A stretch of 34,423 bases of DNA from Chara braunii. Lineage: Eukaryota; Streptophyta; Charophyceae; Charales; Characeae. A program made the position numbers and the translations under genes. This document shows, piece after piece, positions 10,294 to 20,733 of the stretch (position 1 is the first letter of the stretch; every line of letters begins with the position of its first letter). The DNA is taken from assembly GCA_003427395.1 (NCBI GenBank), contig BFEA01000660.1, positions 398,541 through 432,963 on the forward strand, in the 5' to 3' direction. The notes under the pieces were generated by a model. It was not told the DNA's origin. It saw nothing but the letters and a program-made list of their open reading frames with translations, and did not search any database.

Positions 10294-11250
10294 AGCAAAT
10301 GAGAGTGGAGATATCCATGCTCAATGCACTGGAAAAGAAACGAGCATGCCAGTGATTCGTTCTCATGATACAAACAAAAGGCACTGTCATGTTCCCACTA
10401 TCTTTTTTTTTCTTTTCTTTGTCCAGGGGCCATACTAATCTTCTCTGCATCATTCCAGTTTTCATTTTGTTTTCCCTTCTTTTCACCCTGTAACACTATC
10501 TATCTTCCCATTTTCCAATTCATTCTTGTTTTCTTCCTTTTACTTTCCTCCTGACATTTGGGGGTTCTGAGTCCCTCATTTTTAGGGTGCTCACAGCTGT
10601 GCAGGCTGAAGGAAACCAGGAGTGGGAACTTGACCACTCCCCACATCTGAGAGGTTTGGGTGGTCTGGAGGTCTGTGTGCAATCAGACTCACTTTCATTC
10701 ACACTTTACATGCATGCAAACAGCAAACTGGCGACATGCGCCCACTCAGTACTCAGAGATATGGCAACCCAGATACGCGTTCACTTCCAATGGCTATGCG
10801 ACACAGCGCCCATACAACTCTCTGTTCGCATGCCCCGGATCACCCTGGATATCCCACGCATGATACTCTGTTCACTCTCACACACTCACACACTGAATAC
10901 TAACTACAGCTATGGCGGCTATTGCCGCTGCTACCCTATCGCTATGGCTAAGCTTCGTCTCTCTGCCCACTTCGTCTTCGGGCTTCACTGCAGACCACCT
11001 CGCACAAGTCGATGTGGCAGCGCTTCCGCATGGCTCACGCAGGAATGAATGAATGACTGGGCGCTGCCTCTTGATTTATACTTCTGCAGCTCGTTGGTCT
11101 GGCCCTTTCCCATGCCCGAAGTGCACACAGTCCCATGTGGTACTTGCTTGACTGGACCAGGACTGCCTAGGACTGGAACTGCTGACTCAGCACGGGCAGA
11201 CTCCACCACTTGCTTCACCACTTGCCCACTTGCCTCAGCCTATACGTGGG
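10294..11250. other. region without a supported gene
   Basis: A 153-codon plus-strand frame (10587-11048) is open, but its peptide has no recognisable domain. The overlapping minus frames are equally unremarkable. CACACTCACACACT lies near 10880. I treat the region as non-coding. Confidence 0.4.
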
Positions 11251-11400
11251 ACACTCCGAAAGGCCACTACTCAGACCTTCCAGAAGGCCGTAGACTTGGC
11301 CTTTCGGTACTGTAGCAGCTACGACTTTGACCCTTCTGGACTGTAGCAGCTACGACCTTGACTCTTCGAGAAAGCTACAGCTACGACCTCTAGACCTGAC
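11251..11400. repeat. small hairpin and 32 bp direct repeat
   Basis: CCGAAAGGCC near 11257 pairs with GGCCTTTCGG near 11297. Immediately after it, TGTAGCAGCTACGAC occurs twice, about 32 bp apart, followed in both cases by YTTGAC, and a decayed third copy (GCTACAGCTACGACC) follows. Confidence 0.6.
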
Positions 11401-11650
11401 TGAAACTCCTATCCGACAGGTCTACAGATCGAACACTTGCTACCTATGGACCCTACAACAACCTATCAACTGTTACAAATACACAGGTCGCGGGTTCAAC
11501 TCTAGGGGTCGACACAGGTGCTGTACACAGGTAAGCTGGGGACTAGGGATCAAGCCCTGGGATCTGCATCAGCTACTGCGAACAGGTGAATGCCGTTTCA
11601 TGTGTAAGTATGCCCTGACGACTTCACTCATTCGAGAAAGTGAAATTTAA

Positions 11651-11721
11651 AGCGGACAACGAGAATCGAACTCGTGCCGTTTCCGTCGACCGGAAACATT
11701 CTACCACTGAACCATGCCCGC
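11651..11721 (-). tRNA. tRNA-like gene or pseudogene, 71 nt, anticodon position TCG
   Basis: Read on the minus strand this folds as a complete cloverleaf. The acceptor GCGGGCA pairs with TGTCCGC with one G-T. The D arm is GTTC-AGTGGTA-GAAT, the anticodon stem TTTCC/GGAAA, the variable region CGGC, and the T arm a perfect ACGAG-TTCGATT-CTCGT. The internal promoter boxes are intact (GGTTCAGTGGTAGAAT as box A and GTTCGATTC as box B), and the D arm equals that of many eukaryotic tRNA-Gly genes. The anticodon loop is GGTCGAC. By position the anticodon is TCG (Arg), but position 33 is G instead of the near-universal T, and the rest does not look like tRNA-Arg. CCA is not encoded, as expected in a eukaryote. 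A pseudogene or tRNA-derived repeat is likelier than a working tRNA. A second, partial copy follows at 11,868. Confidence 0.6.
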
Positions 11722-12008
11722 AAAATTGCTTTACACATTTCTCTTGTATTGCAGACAGTTCATTCAGCCATTCTGCAGGATTGGAAGACTCTTCAGCCCT
11801 CCTCGAAACCGATGGCCCATCCCTATTCAATTCATAGCGCCATCAACAGGAATAAAACTAAAAAAACTGTTTCCAAGGAATGGAAGTATTCTACTGGTGA
11901 ACCATACCCACAAAACTGTTTTACAGATTTGCATAGGTTTCCAGTTCAGTCAGCCATTTCGCAGACTCGGACGACCTCTCACCTTTCCTTCTTGAACCCG
12001 ATGGGCCA
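11675..12008 (-). repeat. tandem duplication of tRNA 5' half plus upstream flank
   Basis: The segment 11,675-11,821 is repeated, diverged, at about 11,868-12,008. The shared order on the plus strand is GTTTCC, GGAA, ATTCTAC, TGAACCAT.CCC.CAAAA, TTTACA, CAGTTCA, CAGCCATT, GAC, CCGATGG. The second copy retains the tRNA acceptor 5' strand, D arm and anticodon stem but has no T arm. The unit therefore includes DNA upstream of the tRNA, which is unlike a simple retroposed tRNA. Confidence 0.7.
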
Positions 12009-12029
12009 GATCTGATGCCCCATATTCTT

Positions 12030-12190
12030 ACCCCCCAGGTAGTGGCCAGATGGTCCTGAATGGTCAGGAGGGGACGCTGAGGTGATTGTGCAGCGTGGAG
12101 GCACCTGTAGGTTGTCTTAGTTTGACTGGTGGAGGCCACACTGAGGTAATCGTGCAGTGTGAAGGCATAAGTTGATTGTCTTGACTGGTC
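12030..12190 (+). repeat. diverged tandem repeat, period about 60 bp
   Basis: GCTGAGGTGATTGTGCAGCG at about 12076 recurs as ACTGAGGTAATCGTGCAGTG at about 12139. Both are followed by GRAGGCA and TTGTCTT..TTGACTGGT. Two copies are visible and no coding is indicated. Confidence 0.65.
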
Positions 12191-12990
12191 GGCAGCTGCA
12201 CAATTTCCCATACAAACAAGGTGTTTTGATCGCACATGGGGTGTGGACTGCTGGACTATAAACCGCCAGCAAGCACACACATTTCTGAGTCTATTTTGAT
12301 GAACTCGTGCTTTTGGCTGCAGGTTCGCCATGTACCCAATTGGCCCGCCATTAACCGTTCCTATCCACAGCACACTGATGTATGGTTCGTTTGTTTTGAT
12401 CGAGTACGAGTGGTGGGCGGATTAAGGGTGAATTTGCAGTTTTTCTCACAACAGGAAAAATCAGCCAAGACTGTTTCCATGCATGACACACTGTACTGTA
12501 AGTAATAATCCATGCATGCACCATATCATCTTTCTATTCATTACTGTTTCAGTTGGACTGTACAGGACTGCAAATGGAGGAAATTGGCTATACATCCCAC
12601 CATAAAAACCGCTTACATAACAATCTCAAATCCCAATGGTACTGGGGCAAGGCCCAGATCGTCACACGGATGTAGCAAATCTCAAATCCAGGTCATCGCC
12701 TCCTACAAGGCCACACCCGGGAACGTCACAGGAATGTAACACATTTCAAACCCAGGCCATCCCATCCTACCAGCCAACTGCCCAGAATCATGCAATATTA
12801 AAGATCGGTCGTAAATCCTAGGTGCCAGCCCAGTACTACTGACCCGATTGCCCGGATAGGTAGGTCCTAATACTGTTGCCCAGGTCCTACTGCCGACACC
12901 CATCGAGGAGAGGACTGTTTGTCTTTTACCGTTCGCCGTTCGCACTCTATCATTTCTGTCTTACGTGTGTGAGTCTTGCATTGACAGTAT
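12191..12990. other. region without a supported gene; weak tandem repeats
   Basis: At 12,620-12,780 a unit containing CTCAAATCCCA/TCAAACCCAGG and CATCSCMTCCTAC is repeated imperfectly two or three times at about 65-70 bp spacing. Nothing else is recognisable. Confidence 0.45.
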
Positions 12991-12992
12991 CA

Positions 12993-14110
12993 TTGGCACT
13001 GTCATACTTGAGTCGTTGTTACTGTGCTAACATCAAAGACGCCCTGCCATACTGGAGTCCAAGGCGCCTCGTTTAAGCCACCACCCCAGCTGAGCAACCA
13101 AGAAAAAGTCCCAGTTGGTAACCGGTAGGCCCCAGGCAGGTTTGGAAAACAAGCCCGGCACAGGTTCGGCAAGGTGCAAACTGAAAACAGTCCCCAGTCA
13201 GATCTGGTCGGGAACCGGCCCAGACTCAAGGTCCAGTAACAAACAATGAGTGTTGCTATAGAGCAACCTTCCCCTTTGCCACCCACTGCCGGTCCCATCT
13301 CTGCCACCGCATACTGCTGTCCCCCCGCGAGATGTCCTTCGATGTGCACCCCCCACCCTCTTTGCACAGCGCCAGCACAGCAGCACAGGTGAGATGGGCT
13401 ATGGGTGGTGGGGGGCCACTTGAAGAGATGGGACCGCCAGTGGCCTTGTCGTACTTGCATCTTTGTTTCATTGTACCCTGTTGCACCGTGCTCGCATCAA
13501 AGACACCCTGCCATACTGGATTCGAAGGTGCCCTACTTAAAAAACATTCACCTTTGCCACTCATCACTCATCCCATCTCTGCCACCGTGCACACACTGTC
13601 CCCTCAGCAAAGTCTGTTGACGCTTAACCCCACCCAATGCCCATCCCATTTCCGCCAGCATGCACCCATCACCCACAGCCCATCCCACGTTTGCTGCCCT
13701 GCTCACACCGTGCAAAGTGCAACACCTCACAACTCGCCGCCTACTGCGTGTCCCATCTTGGCTGCTGAACACCTGCCTCGCATCCCATCTTGGCCACTGA
13801 GCGCCCGACACTCCATCTTTGCCCAACTACAGGGTGGCAGAGACACAGAGAGAAAGAAAAGAGAGAGAGAGAGAGTGCTGCCACTGACCTTCCTCTGCCC
13901 TCCGCAGTCCCTCCCACCTGTCCTCACCCACCCTCCCCACCCCAACTACATAGCCCTCCAACCCATCTACACTCAGCCAACTCCACATGATTCTGTCACA
14001 TGTCTGGCACCCTCCATACCATCCCCACCAACCCAATTTTGCCGCCCACTGTCCCATCACCACAGCCCATTGCCTCACACCCACCGTTATCGCCCATGCC
14101 ATCGGCACCC
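12993..14110 (+). repeat. diverged CCCATC/GCCAC-rich repeat array
   Basis: A segment with CATCAAAGACGCCCTGCCAT at about 13032 recurs as CATCAAAGACACCCTGCCAT at about 13496, with flanking similarity of 75-90 bp. CCCATCTCTGCCACC units recur at about 13294 and 13572, and CCCATC-type relatives continue to about 13,810. The longest open frame of the window (13,332-14,123, 263 codons, rich in Pro, His, Ser and Thr) runs through this repeat and into GA-repeat DNA. I read it as a chance open frame, not a gene. Confidence 0.6.
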
Positions 14111-14570
14111 AAATGCAGTGTGACAGAGAGAGAGCAAGAGAGGAAAGAGAGAGAGGGACAGAGAAGAAACAGAGGGAGAGAGAAGAAACAGAGGGAGAGA
14201 GAAGAAACAGAGGGAGAGAGAAACACAGGAAAGGGAGAGAGAGGCAGGGTGCCTATGGTCCAGTAAGATTCGTATGGCTGGGGAAGAAAGGAGGAAAGGG
14301 AGAGAGAGAGAGAGGGTGCCTATGGTGCAGTAAGATTCGTATGGCTAGAGTTCTCTTAATCATTTTCTTTCCCATGTCTGTTATGCAGGAGCTAGAAAAT
14401 CCTAGGGTGAAGAGCAACAGGAGAGAGAGAGAGAGAGAGAAATAGACACTACAGCGCTGCCTGCTGCAGCCCACCCTGTCTCGGGCACCACAGGCCACCG
14501 GTCCCATCACCGCCCAACTGTGGCACGAAAGAGATAGAGAGAGAGAGAGGCTCTGCAAGGTGCATGCGCA
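14110..14570 (+). repeat. GA-rich low-complexity DNA with short tandem units
   Basis: AGAAGAAACAGAGGGAGAG occurs three times in tandem at 14,161-14,220. A 63 bp unit beginning GGTGCCTATGGT.CAGTAAG occurs at about 14,249 and 14,312. The purine bias on the plus strand is strong. Confidence 0.85.
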
Positions 14571-14587
14571 TGCCACACATCCCTGTG

Positions 14588-14589
<2 letters not shown>

Positions 14590-14660
<71 letters not shown>

Positions 14661-14925
14661 NNNNNNNNNNNNNNNNNNNNNNNNNNNNNNNNNNNNNNNN
14701 NNNNNNNNNNNNNNNNNNNNNNNNNNNNNNNNNNNNNNNNNNNNNNNNNNNNNNNNNNNNNNNNNNNNNNNNNNNNNNNNNNNNNNNNNNNNNNNNNNNN
14801 NNNNNNNNNNNNNNNNNNNNNNNNNNNNNNNNNNNNNNNNNNNNNNNNNNNNNNNNNNNNNNNNNNNNNNNNNNNNNNNNNNNNNNNNNNNNNNNNNNNN
14901 NNNNNNNNNNNNNNNNNNNNNNNNN

Positions 14926-15016
<91 letters not shown>
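14590..15016. repeat. long (GA)n tract with 265-base assembly gap
   Basis: GA dinucleotides run from about 14,591 to 14,660 and from 14,926 to 15,016. Bases 14,661-14,925 are N, so the gap lies inside the microsatellite and its true length is unknown. Confidence 0.95.
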
Positions 15017-15017
<1 letters not shown>

Positions 15018-17007
15018 CAGTCTGAGCTCGGGTCCTGATGGTATCAGATGAACAAGATCTCTGAATTGCCTGTGGCCAGTCAGTTCAATGATGATACCTC
15101 AAGGCCGTTGGCCTTGGAAAAAAAGGAAAAAGGACAGTCACAGAACATGATGCAAACCCCCCAGCTCTGCATACAATTCAAATTCCACCAATGATATTCA
15201 TCAATCCTCTCCTGCTGAAGTTCACATTTTTTTGTTTCATGCATTCCATAAGCAAAAATGAGCTGTTGCAAGTCCCAAAAAAGACTGTCTGCATGCCTGC
15301 CCTGTCTCTCTAATGCACGTCTGCATTACGATAAATCTTTACTGTATGCATGTAGATGTCTGTACCACTGCGCATGCACTCCACTCTTGCTATGCACATT
15401 TGTGTCTGCATCTACCTGGGTGCCAGCAACCACATGCACTCTTGCTATGGATGTACTAGTCTCCATGAAGTGCCAAGGTTCTTCTTCTTTTTCTTTGTCT
15501 TCCTCTTATTATCCTTTCTGCTTCTTCTCCTCCTCCTCCTCCTCCCTTCCCTCCTCCTCCACCACCACTGCCTCCTCCTCCCTCTCCTTTTCAAGTTGTT
15601 GAGTGTGCCACAGGTATGGTGAAGCTTATCCTAACCTTTTTACAGCTTCTGAAAAATAGCCAGTCGGGCCACACAGACGAGGCACATTTACCTTGACAAC
15701 CAGCAGGCCCTTTCCTCTGGAAAGCCCACCATCCCTTTTCTCTCTAAAAGGCAGATCCTCTTTTTTCGGGCTGCTTGGTCTTCCATGCAACATGCCATAC
15801 AGGGGGCGCCCTGGCCATTGTTTTTCCAAAACGCTATGCCTTTGATGGGATACCTTAAGGAAACAGGACGTACTCCCTCAAACATGGGAAGACACAAAAA
15901 GGAGGGCGTAACTAGTAACCACCCCCTCATCTGAAGCGGCATTCCTTGAATTTACTGTCACGTTCCATGATTAGCAAAAGTGAGAATCACAGTGCAATAA
16001 CAGACATAATGTCCCCAGAATGGTAGGAGCCAGAACCATGAGGCTCTGTTATTATTAAAAACAAAAAAAACAAAAAAAAAACAGACATAATGTCACCACA
16101 CCACACTCACTGTGGCATTGAATTATTATCAGCAGTAAGGATAACAGGCAAGAAGATTGCAGGAGAAATGTGCTGACATCTACAACCACATTTGGTGGCA
16201 TGTTGGACAGCAGAAGTACACATACAGCAACTGAGTCAGAAGCACATTTGTTGAGAATTCCATCCCCTCTTTCACTTGACAAATGGGCTGTTGCCATATG
16301 TAAGGGGCAGGCTCCACTGAGGCTCGATGTTCATGCCTGAAGGCATGAAACTAGTCGCGAAAAGGTGAATATAGCACGACTGGGGCATACCCCTAAGAAT
16401 CCTGCTGAGTTTCCAAGACAGGTCGTACCAGGCCAAATGGGCACGAAGGGGGATGCGGGCAACAGACAGTCGGGAAGGCTGTATGGCATGGTATAAGGAG
16501 AGTTCTAGGGGACAAAGAGAAAGGTGGAAGCGGAAGAGAACGATAAGAAACGAAAAGCTCGCATAAGAACCAGCTTACTTGGCAGAAGCGCACAAGTCCA
16601 AATGAGGGTATAAGGCCAGAACCCAAGGAACTTCCTCGCCATGCAGGTCCATCGACAGACTGTCAACACGTCCGCCATATTTTCCTCCTTATAATCCTTT
16701 CCCAGCCTGGCTCATCCAACATGCACCATAGTTGGTAAGACAAAAAATGTCGCAAACAGGTCAAAGGTCAATCACAGGGTCGCTAAGCTATGAAGCGGTA
16801 CATGTGATATTCTTAAACAGTCTGCTCACGGGATCCCACTGCAAATATGGGCATCACTGACAGTTCATTGCTCCATAAAGAGGCAATCAATGGTGTCAGG
16901 GCTCCCCCGCATTTTAGTGGGTAACAAATGGACAGACTTGCCAGTGTAACAAGAACCTGACTGATGCTCCCCAGAATAGGAGCACAGCCCGAGAGGGCTT
17001 CCTTTGA

Positions 17008-17008
<1 letters not shown>
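15017..17008. other. region without a supported gene
   Basis: CTT/CTC-rich DNA fills 15,481-15,598. On the minus strand, 15,626-15,942 holds two overlapping frames (for example LPFREKRDGGLSRGKGLLVV) that look mildly protein-like but match nothing I know; a decayed retroelement gag is one possibility. A perfect small hairpin TTCATGCCT-GA-AGGCATGAA lies near 16,329. The rest, 15,950-17,000, shows no repeats or domains. Confidence 0.4.

Positions 17009-17040
<32 letters not shown>
17009..17040. repeat. (AC)n microsatellite
   Basis: About 15 uninterrupted AC dinucleotides followed by an A-run. Confidence 0.95.
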
Positions 17041-17043
<3 letters not shown>

Positions 17044-17233
17044 AACTAGGGAGCATAGCAATTCCGGTTGGATGATCCGACATGTCGATCATCCAGAATC
17101 CGGATGATCCTGAAACTGCCACTTGGCATGCCAGAAGTCCGCATCTGTTTCTTTTCTTTTCCCTTTTCCGGGGTCGCAAACGTTCGAAGTTTCATGCGTC
17201 CACCCTCATCTTTGAATACAAGTACATAGCAGC

Positions 17234-17351
17234 CTGGTCCAGTACCATACATTTGCACAAAAGACAAAAAATATGGCAGTGTATCTTCCCATGTTCTACC
17301 GGAAGATTCATTCTCATTTTGTGCATTTGGTGAGCAGTGAAACGAGGCCCT
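17234..17351. mobile_element. MITE family C, copy 1
   Basis: The interior ATTTGCACAAAAGAC...GTGTATCTTCCCATGTTCTA...GAAGATTCATTCTCATTTT matches the other family C members. The right end reads GTGCATTTGGTGAGCAGTG then CGAGGCCC. The left end is eroded (CCTGGTCCAGTACCATAC). The ends are inverted copies of GGGCCTCG..CACTACTCACC. Copies are about 115-125 bp and non-coding. Confidence 0.75.
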
Positions 17352-17368
17352 TATGCTGGGACTTTTGA

Positions 17369-17440
17369 CGGCCTAGCTCCACTACTCACCACATGCACAA
17401 AAGACAAAAAACATATATCTTTAGCTGACGATTCATCCCC
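17369..17440. mobile_element. MITE family C, copy 2 (right-truncated)
   Basis: It begins GGCCTAGCTCCACTACTCAC and continues with CATGCACAAAAGACAAAAAA. The match then decays around the A-rich interior, and the right terminal repeat is missing. Confidence 0.65.
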
Positions 17441-17462
17441 AACGCAGAAACTCGAATCTGTG

Positions 17463-17580
17463 CCTAGGTCCACTACTATCCTCATGCACAAAAGACAAAA
17501 TATGGTGTTGCATCTTCCCATGTTCTAGCAGAAGATTCATTCTCATTTTGCACATTCGGTGAGTAGTGGGAGTGAGGCCG
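17463..17580. mobile_element. MITE family C, copy 3
   Basis: The left end CCTAGGTCCACTACTATCCT and the right end TTTTGCACATTCGGTGAGTA, closing with GAGGCCG, form the inverted ends. The interior CATCTTCCCATGTTCTAGCA matches copies 1 and 5. Confidence 0.75.
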
Positions 17581-17667
17581 TCGAAAGTGCTCCCGCATTC
17601 TTCGTGCATGTGGTCAGTAGCTGACAAGGTTTAGGGGATACTCACATCTGGGCTCTGCACGTGTTTA

Positions 17668-17719
17668 TAGGGCTCACACCACTACTCACCCAATGTGCAA
17701 AGTGAGACCAAATCTTCCA
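17668..17719. mobile_element. MITE family C, copy 4 (truncated)
   Basis: TAGGGCTCACACCACTACTC followed by ACCCAATGTGCAAAGTGAGA is a single left or inverted right end. It breaks off at AATCTTCC and directly abuts copy 5. Confidence 0.6.
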
Positions 17720-17720
17720 T

Positions 17721-17843
17721 AGGGCCTCGCTCCACTACTCACCACATGCACAAAAGACAAAAAATATGACGGTGTATCTTCTCATGTTCTAGTGGAGGAT
17801 TCCTTCTCATTTTGCACATCGGGTGAGTAGTGAAGCGGGTCCC
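17721..17843. mobile_element. MITE family C, copy 5 (full length)
   Basis: The element runs from AGGGCCTCGCTCCACTACTC to TGCACATCGGGTGAGTAGTG and closes with GCGGGTCCC. It is flanked by CATAG on the left and CATAG on the right, so a TA-containing target duplication is plausible. The interior is the A-rich plus GTATCTTCTCATGTTCTAGT core shared by the family. Confidence 0.8.
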
Positions 17844-17917
17844 ATAGTTTCACCCGCCATAGATGCCGCCTCTTGTTTTTTTTTTCGGGGGGGGGGACTT
17901 TGTACCGCCCAGCCGGC

Positions 17918-17985
17918 AATCCGGCCCAGATGCTATGATCCGGCCCAGATGCTATGATCCGGCCCAGATGCTATGATCCGCCCCA
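17918..17985 (+). repeat. 19 bp tandem repeat, three perfect units
   Basis: ATCCGGCCCAGATGCTATG is repeated three times without change from about 17,918. It then decays through ATCCGCCCC and CAGCCCAGATAGTATTACC to about 18,030, which suggests an older, longer array. Confidence 0.9.
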
Positions 17986-18029
17986 TGTGGTCTCCCAGCC
18001 CAGATAGTATTACCTGGTCCGGGTTGTAC

Positions 18030-20010
18030 CACCCAGTTTGCATCATATGTCCATAAGGTGAATGGTTGATCTCCCCTCACTGCCATCCTTCGTCTTGGGC
18101 TGTTCCTTGCACCCTGCCCACTGAGCATCGGCGCCGGCCAAACCATACAGTCCACACGGTACGACCTGTCCCACATGGGACCGCCCGGTCCGATCCTGGC
18201 GTCCAGGGCCAGCAGAGCAACAGATAACTGTAACTTCAGGCCCCAAAATGTCTGTGGGAGGCCCAGGCGTCTCAATAATACAGAGGCCGATACCGGTACT
18301 GTGTTGATTTTTCCAACCGCCAGTACCCTGGTCACTTTTAGGCTCAGCAAAATGCATTTTTTGGTCCATACATTTAGCTTCCGATGGGCTGGTGGTTGCA
18401 AAGTACGTGTGCTATTTCCGGATTACAAGGGTGTGCATAATGGGGAGAGGTGGGCAGAGCTGTCCACACGTGGCCACAGAAGCCACATCCAATCAAAGAG
18501 ATTCCCACAGAGGCAATGGTGTTGACATCAACTGTATATGTGCATCCAGAGAAGTGGTCGCAGAGTGATAGCGCAGTCCACTGCTTGGGAGCATAAGCTG
18601 GGTGATATATATTGTCACAAATCTATGAACTAAAAGAGTGCACTATGCGAAACAAGCGATAAAAAACACACAGGACAAACATGAATGCAGAAGAAACATG
18701 CAGGCGGTCCACTCAGAGTGCAAGAAGGCTCAATTATATCCTAGGAAATCATCAAGGTGAATCATACTCTAGAGTCTAGACCATGATGCCAACAGTCCAA
18801 GTCCCAAACAGCTGGCGCGCAGAACAGATGCACAACAACTGTCAGGCCCCGATTCCATTTGGATAAAAACGTCCCAAGTGGAGGATTGGACATCCAAAAA
18901 GGGCGTTCCACTTACCCAGCACATGTCACCGAATGCTACACACATCCAACTGCTGATAAACAGACACGAGTTCGAATACTGATGGGATCAAATAGATAAA
19001 ATAAGGTTAGGGGTTAACCGCTCCCTACCCCGCTGAATGCTACACACATCCAGTTGTCAATAAACAACCAAACATGGAGGTTCGGAAGAGTAGGCTTGGA
19101 TGTAGCGGCAGACTAAAATTTGGCACCTCATCATCACAGAAGATCGTTGGGATAGCCCCTTGTGCAAAGCAAGTACCACCCCTCCTTTGGCCAGGCCTAT
19201 TATCAGCAGATTAGATGCCGGGGAAAAAAAAGCCCAATTACTGCCCCTCCTTTGGACAGACCTATTATCAGGAGATCAGATGCCCGATACGGAATAAGGA
19301 GACGTCAGTAGAGCACAGGCCACACAGACAGACTACGGTAGGGACATCCTCCACACACTGGGAGTCAGCACACTGCAGCTGTGCCCCTAGCTGCTACAAT
19401 CAGGTCCAGATTCTGCATGCAAGTATCAATTTCCTGATGGCTTGGGCGGTGCTCCTACCTGTGAATATCCTTGTCACATGCATTTAGGTGAGCCATGAAT
19501 TTCTCATTTGGGCATTGGTCATCAGGTGCAGGCTGCTCGACATCGAGAAGATCTTCCAAAGAGAAAAAAGAAAGAAAACAAAAGGGGGGGGGGTGAAATC
19601 ACCTGCAGATGACAACCAGAACCAACCCACTGCCAAGGGCGAAGGAGCTGCAACGGTACATCAACACAGCCAGAGAGAATAACGGCAAGTGGGGACCACA
19701 GGCAATGGATGGGTGATAAGTGCATCTAGACTGGTGGTGTGACCAGTCAGTGTGGAACTAGATGAAAAACAGAAGCCATGCTTTGAGCCCCATATATATA
19801 GGACCGTCACTTGTAGCTCCAAGGAGCCTCATATGTGAGAACCATCACTTGTTGCTCTAACAAGAGGAATCGTACAACCACGCAATGCCACACACTTGGC
19901 ACAGAAGACTGGTGACAACTCAAGAAAGAAAGTGCCTACGAAAAACAGGCTGTGAGAATGGCTCGGTGAAAAATAAAGCTGAGGTAGACTGCGTGGAGTT
20001 ATCTACTGTG
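18030..20010. other. region without a supported gene; scattered direct repeats
   Basis: GAATGCTACACACATCCA occurs at about 18,932 and 19,034, each followed by a decayed AATAAACA tail. A unit with CCCCTCCTTTGG.CAG.CCTATTATCAG and AGATGCC occurs at about 19,167 and 19,236. A GAGTTCGAATAC box-B-like motif lies at about 18,969 with no convincing box A. The open frames (18,175-18,525 plus; 17,952-18,401 minus) have no recognisable domains. Confidence 0.45.
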
Positions 20011-20012
20011 AC

Positions 20013-20320
20013 TTAAACCACCACTACTCCGCCCAGCCAATTTTCTCCAACGCAGTCGTTAACGCGCGCCGCATTTTTTAGCGGGTCAGCCAAGCGGGGC
20101 AAATGGATGGCAGCAGCAGCCAAAAGGAGGTACACACCAGTTCATTTTTCTTTGGGGCGTGCAGAGCCTTTCCAGACTCAAAAAGGGGAGGGTCAAAAGT
20201 ACTACCTTCTTCCCCCGAATACAACGCCCGGTCATTATAGCTGTATTGGGCACAACTTTCCGTCCAGATGCAGTGATAATGACCGGGTGTTCTATTCGGG
20301 TGAAGACGGTAGTGGTTTAA
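20013..20320. mobile_element. MITE family A-like copy carrying a nested family B element
   Basis: It is bounded by TTAA, with ends TTAAACCACCACTACTCC and, reverse-complemented, TTAAACCACTACC. The left interior GCCCAGCC matches family A. The total of 308 bp exceeds other family A copies by about the length of the family B foldback inside it at 20,201-20,313. Removing that leaves about 195 bp, close to the 186 bp copy at 23,251. The nesting is an inference. Confidence 0.5.
20201..20313. mobile_element. MITE family B foldback, copy 1
   Basis: The left arm ACTACCTTCTTCCCCCGAAT, followed by ACAACGCCCGGTCATTATA, pairs with a right arm TATAATGACCGGGTGTTC type sequence ending GGGTGAAGACGGTAGT. Nearly the whole element is inverted repeat with a short centre. 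It closely matches the copy at 23,905. Confidence 0.75.
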
Positions 20321-20356
20321 CAGCCACGGACGCAGGAGTGTTTTTGGCGGTGGCTC

Positions 20357-20481
20357 AGGGCATTGCCACACCACTCTCGAAATGTGCAAAATGCGAATGA
20401 ACTTCCTGCTAGAACATGGCCAGATGCACCCGCCACATTTTGGTCTTTCCCACATTTCAAGAGTGGTGTGGCGAGGCCCTA
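20357..20481. mobile_element. MITE family C, copy 6
   Basis: The left end GGGCATTGCCACACCACTCT, followed by CGAAATGTGCAAAATGCGAA, is inverted at the right as CACATTTCAAGAGTGGTGTG, closing with GCGAGGCCC. The interior retains GAACATGGCCAG-type similarity. It abuts copy 7 through a shared TAA. Confidence 0.75.
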
Positions 20482-20592
20482 AGCGCCTCGCCGCACCACT
20501 CACCAAATATGAAAAAGACAAATTATGGCGGGTGTACCCATCCACGTTCATTCTCCATTTTTTACACATTTGGTGAGTACTGCAGGACTGTT
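20482..20592. mobile_element. MITE family C, copy 7
   Basis: The left end is GCGCCTCGCCGCACCACTCA, and the right end TTTTTACACATTTGGTGAGT then ACTGC. The interior GAAAAAGACAAATTATGGCG is shared with copy 8. The outermost right bases are degraded. Confidence 0.75.
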
Positions 20593-20605
20593 TGCGGCGG
20601 TGGCT

Positions 20606-20733
20606 AAGGGCCTCGCCGCACCACTCACCAAATGTGAAAAAGACAAGCCATGGCAGCCGTACCCATCCACGTTCTAGCTGAAAATACATCCTCCATTTTT
20701 TACACATTTGGTGAGCACTGCGGTGAGGCCCTA
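20606..20733. mobile_element. MITE family C, copy 8 (full length)
   Basis: It runs from AGGGCCTCGCCGCACCACTC to CACATTTGGTGAGCACTGCG, closing with GTGAGGCCCT, and is flanked by CTAAG on the right and GCTA on the left. Copies 6, 7 and 8 form a near-uninterrupted head-to-tail row. A 259-codon minus-strand frame (20,078-20,857) exists only because it reads through these elements. Confidence 0.8.

Noticed and set aside
13332-14123. 263-codon open frame, the longest in the window
   Set aside because: It runs through diverged CCCATC/GCCAC repeats and ends in GA-repeat DNA. It is dominated by Pro, His, Ser and Thr and has no domain.
14564-15038. 150-codon Arg-Glu repeat frames
   Set aside because: Translation of a (GA)n tract across a 265-base gap of N.
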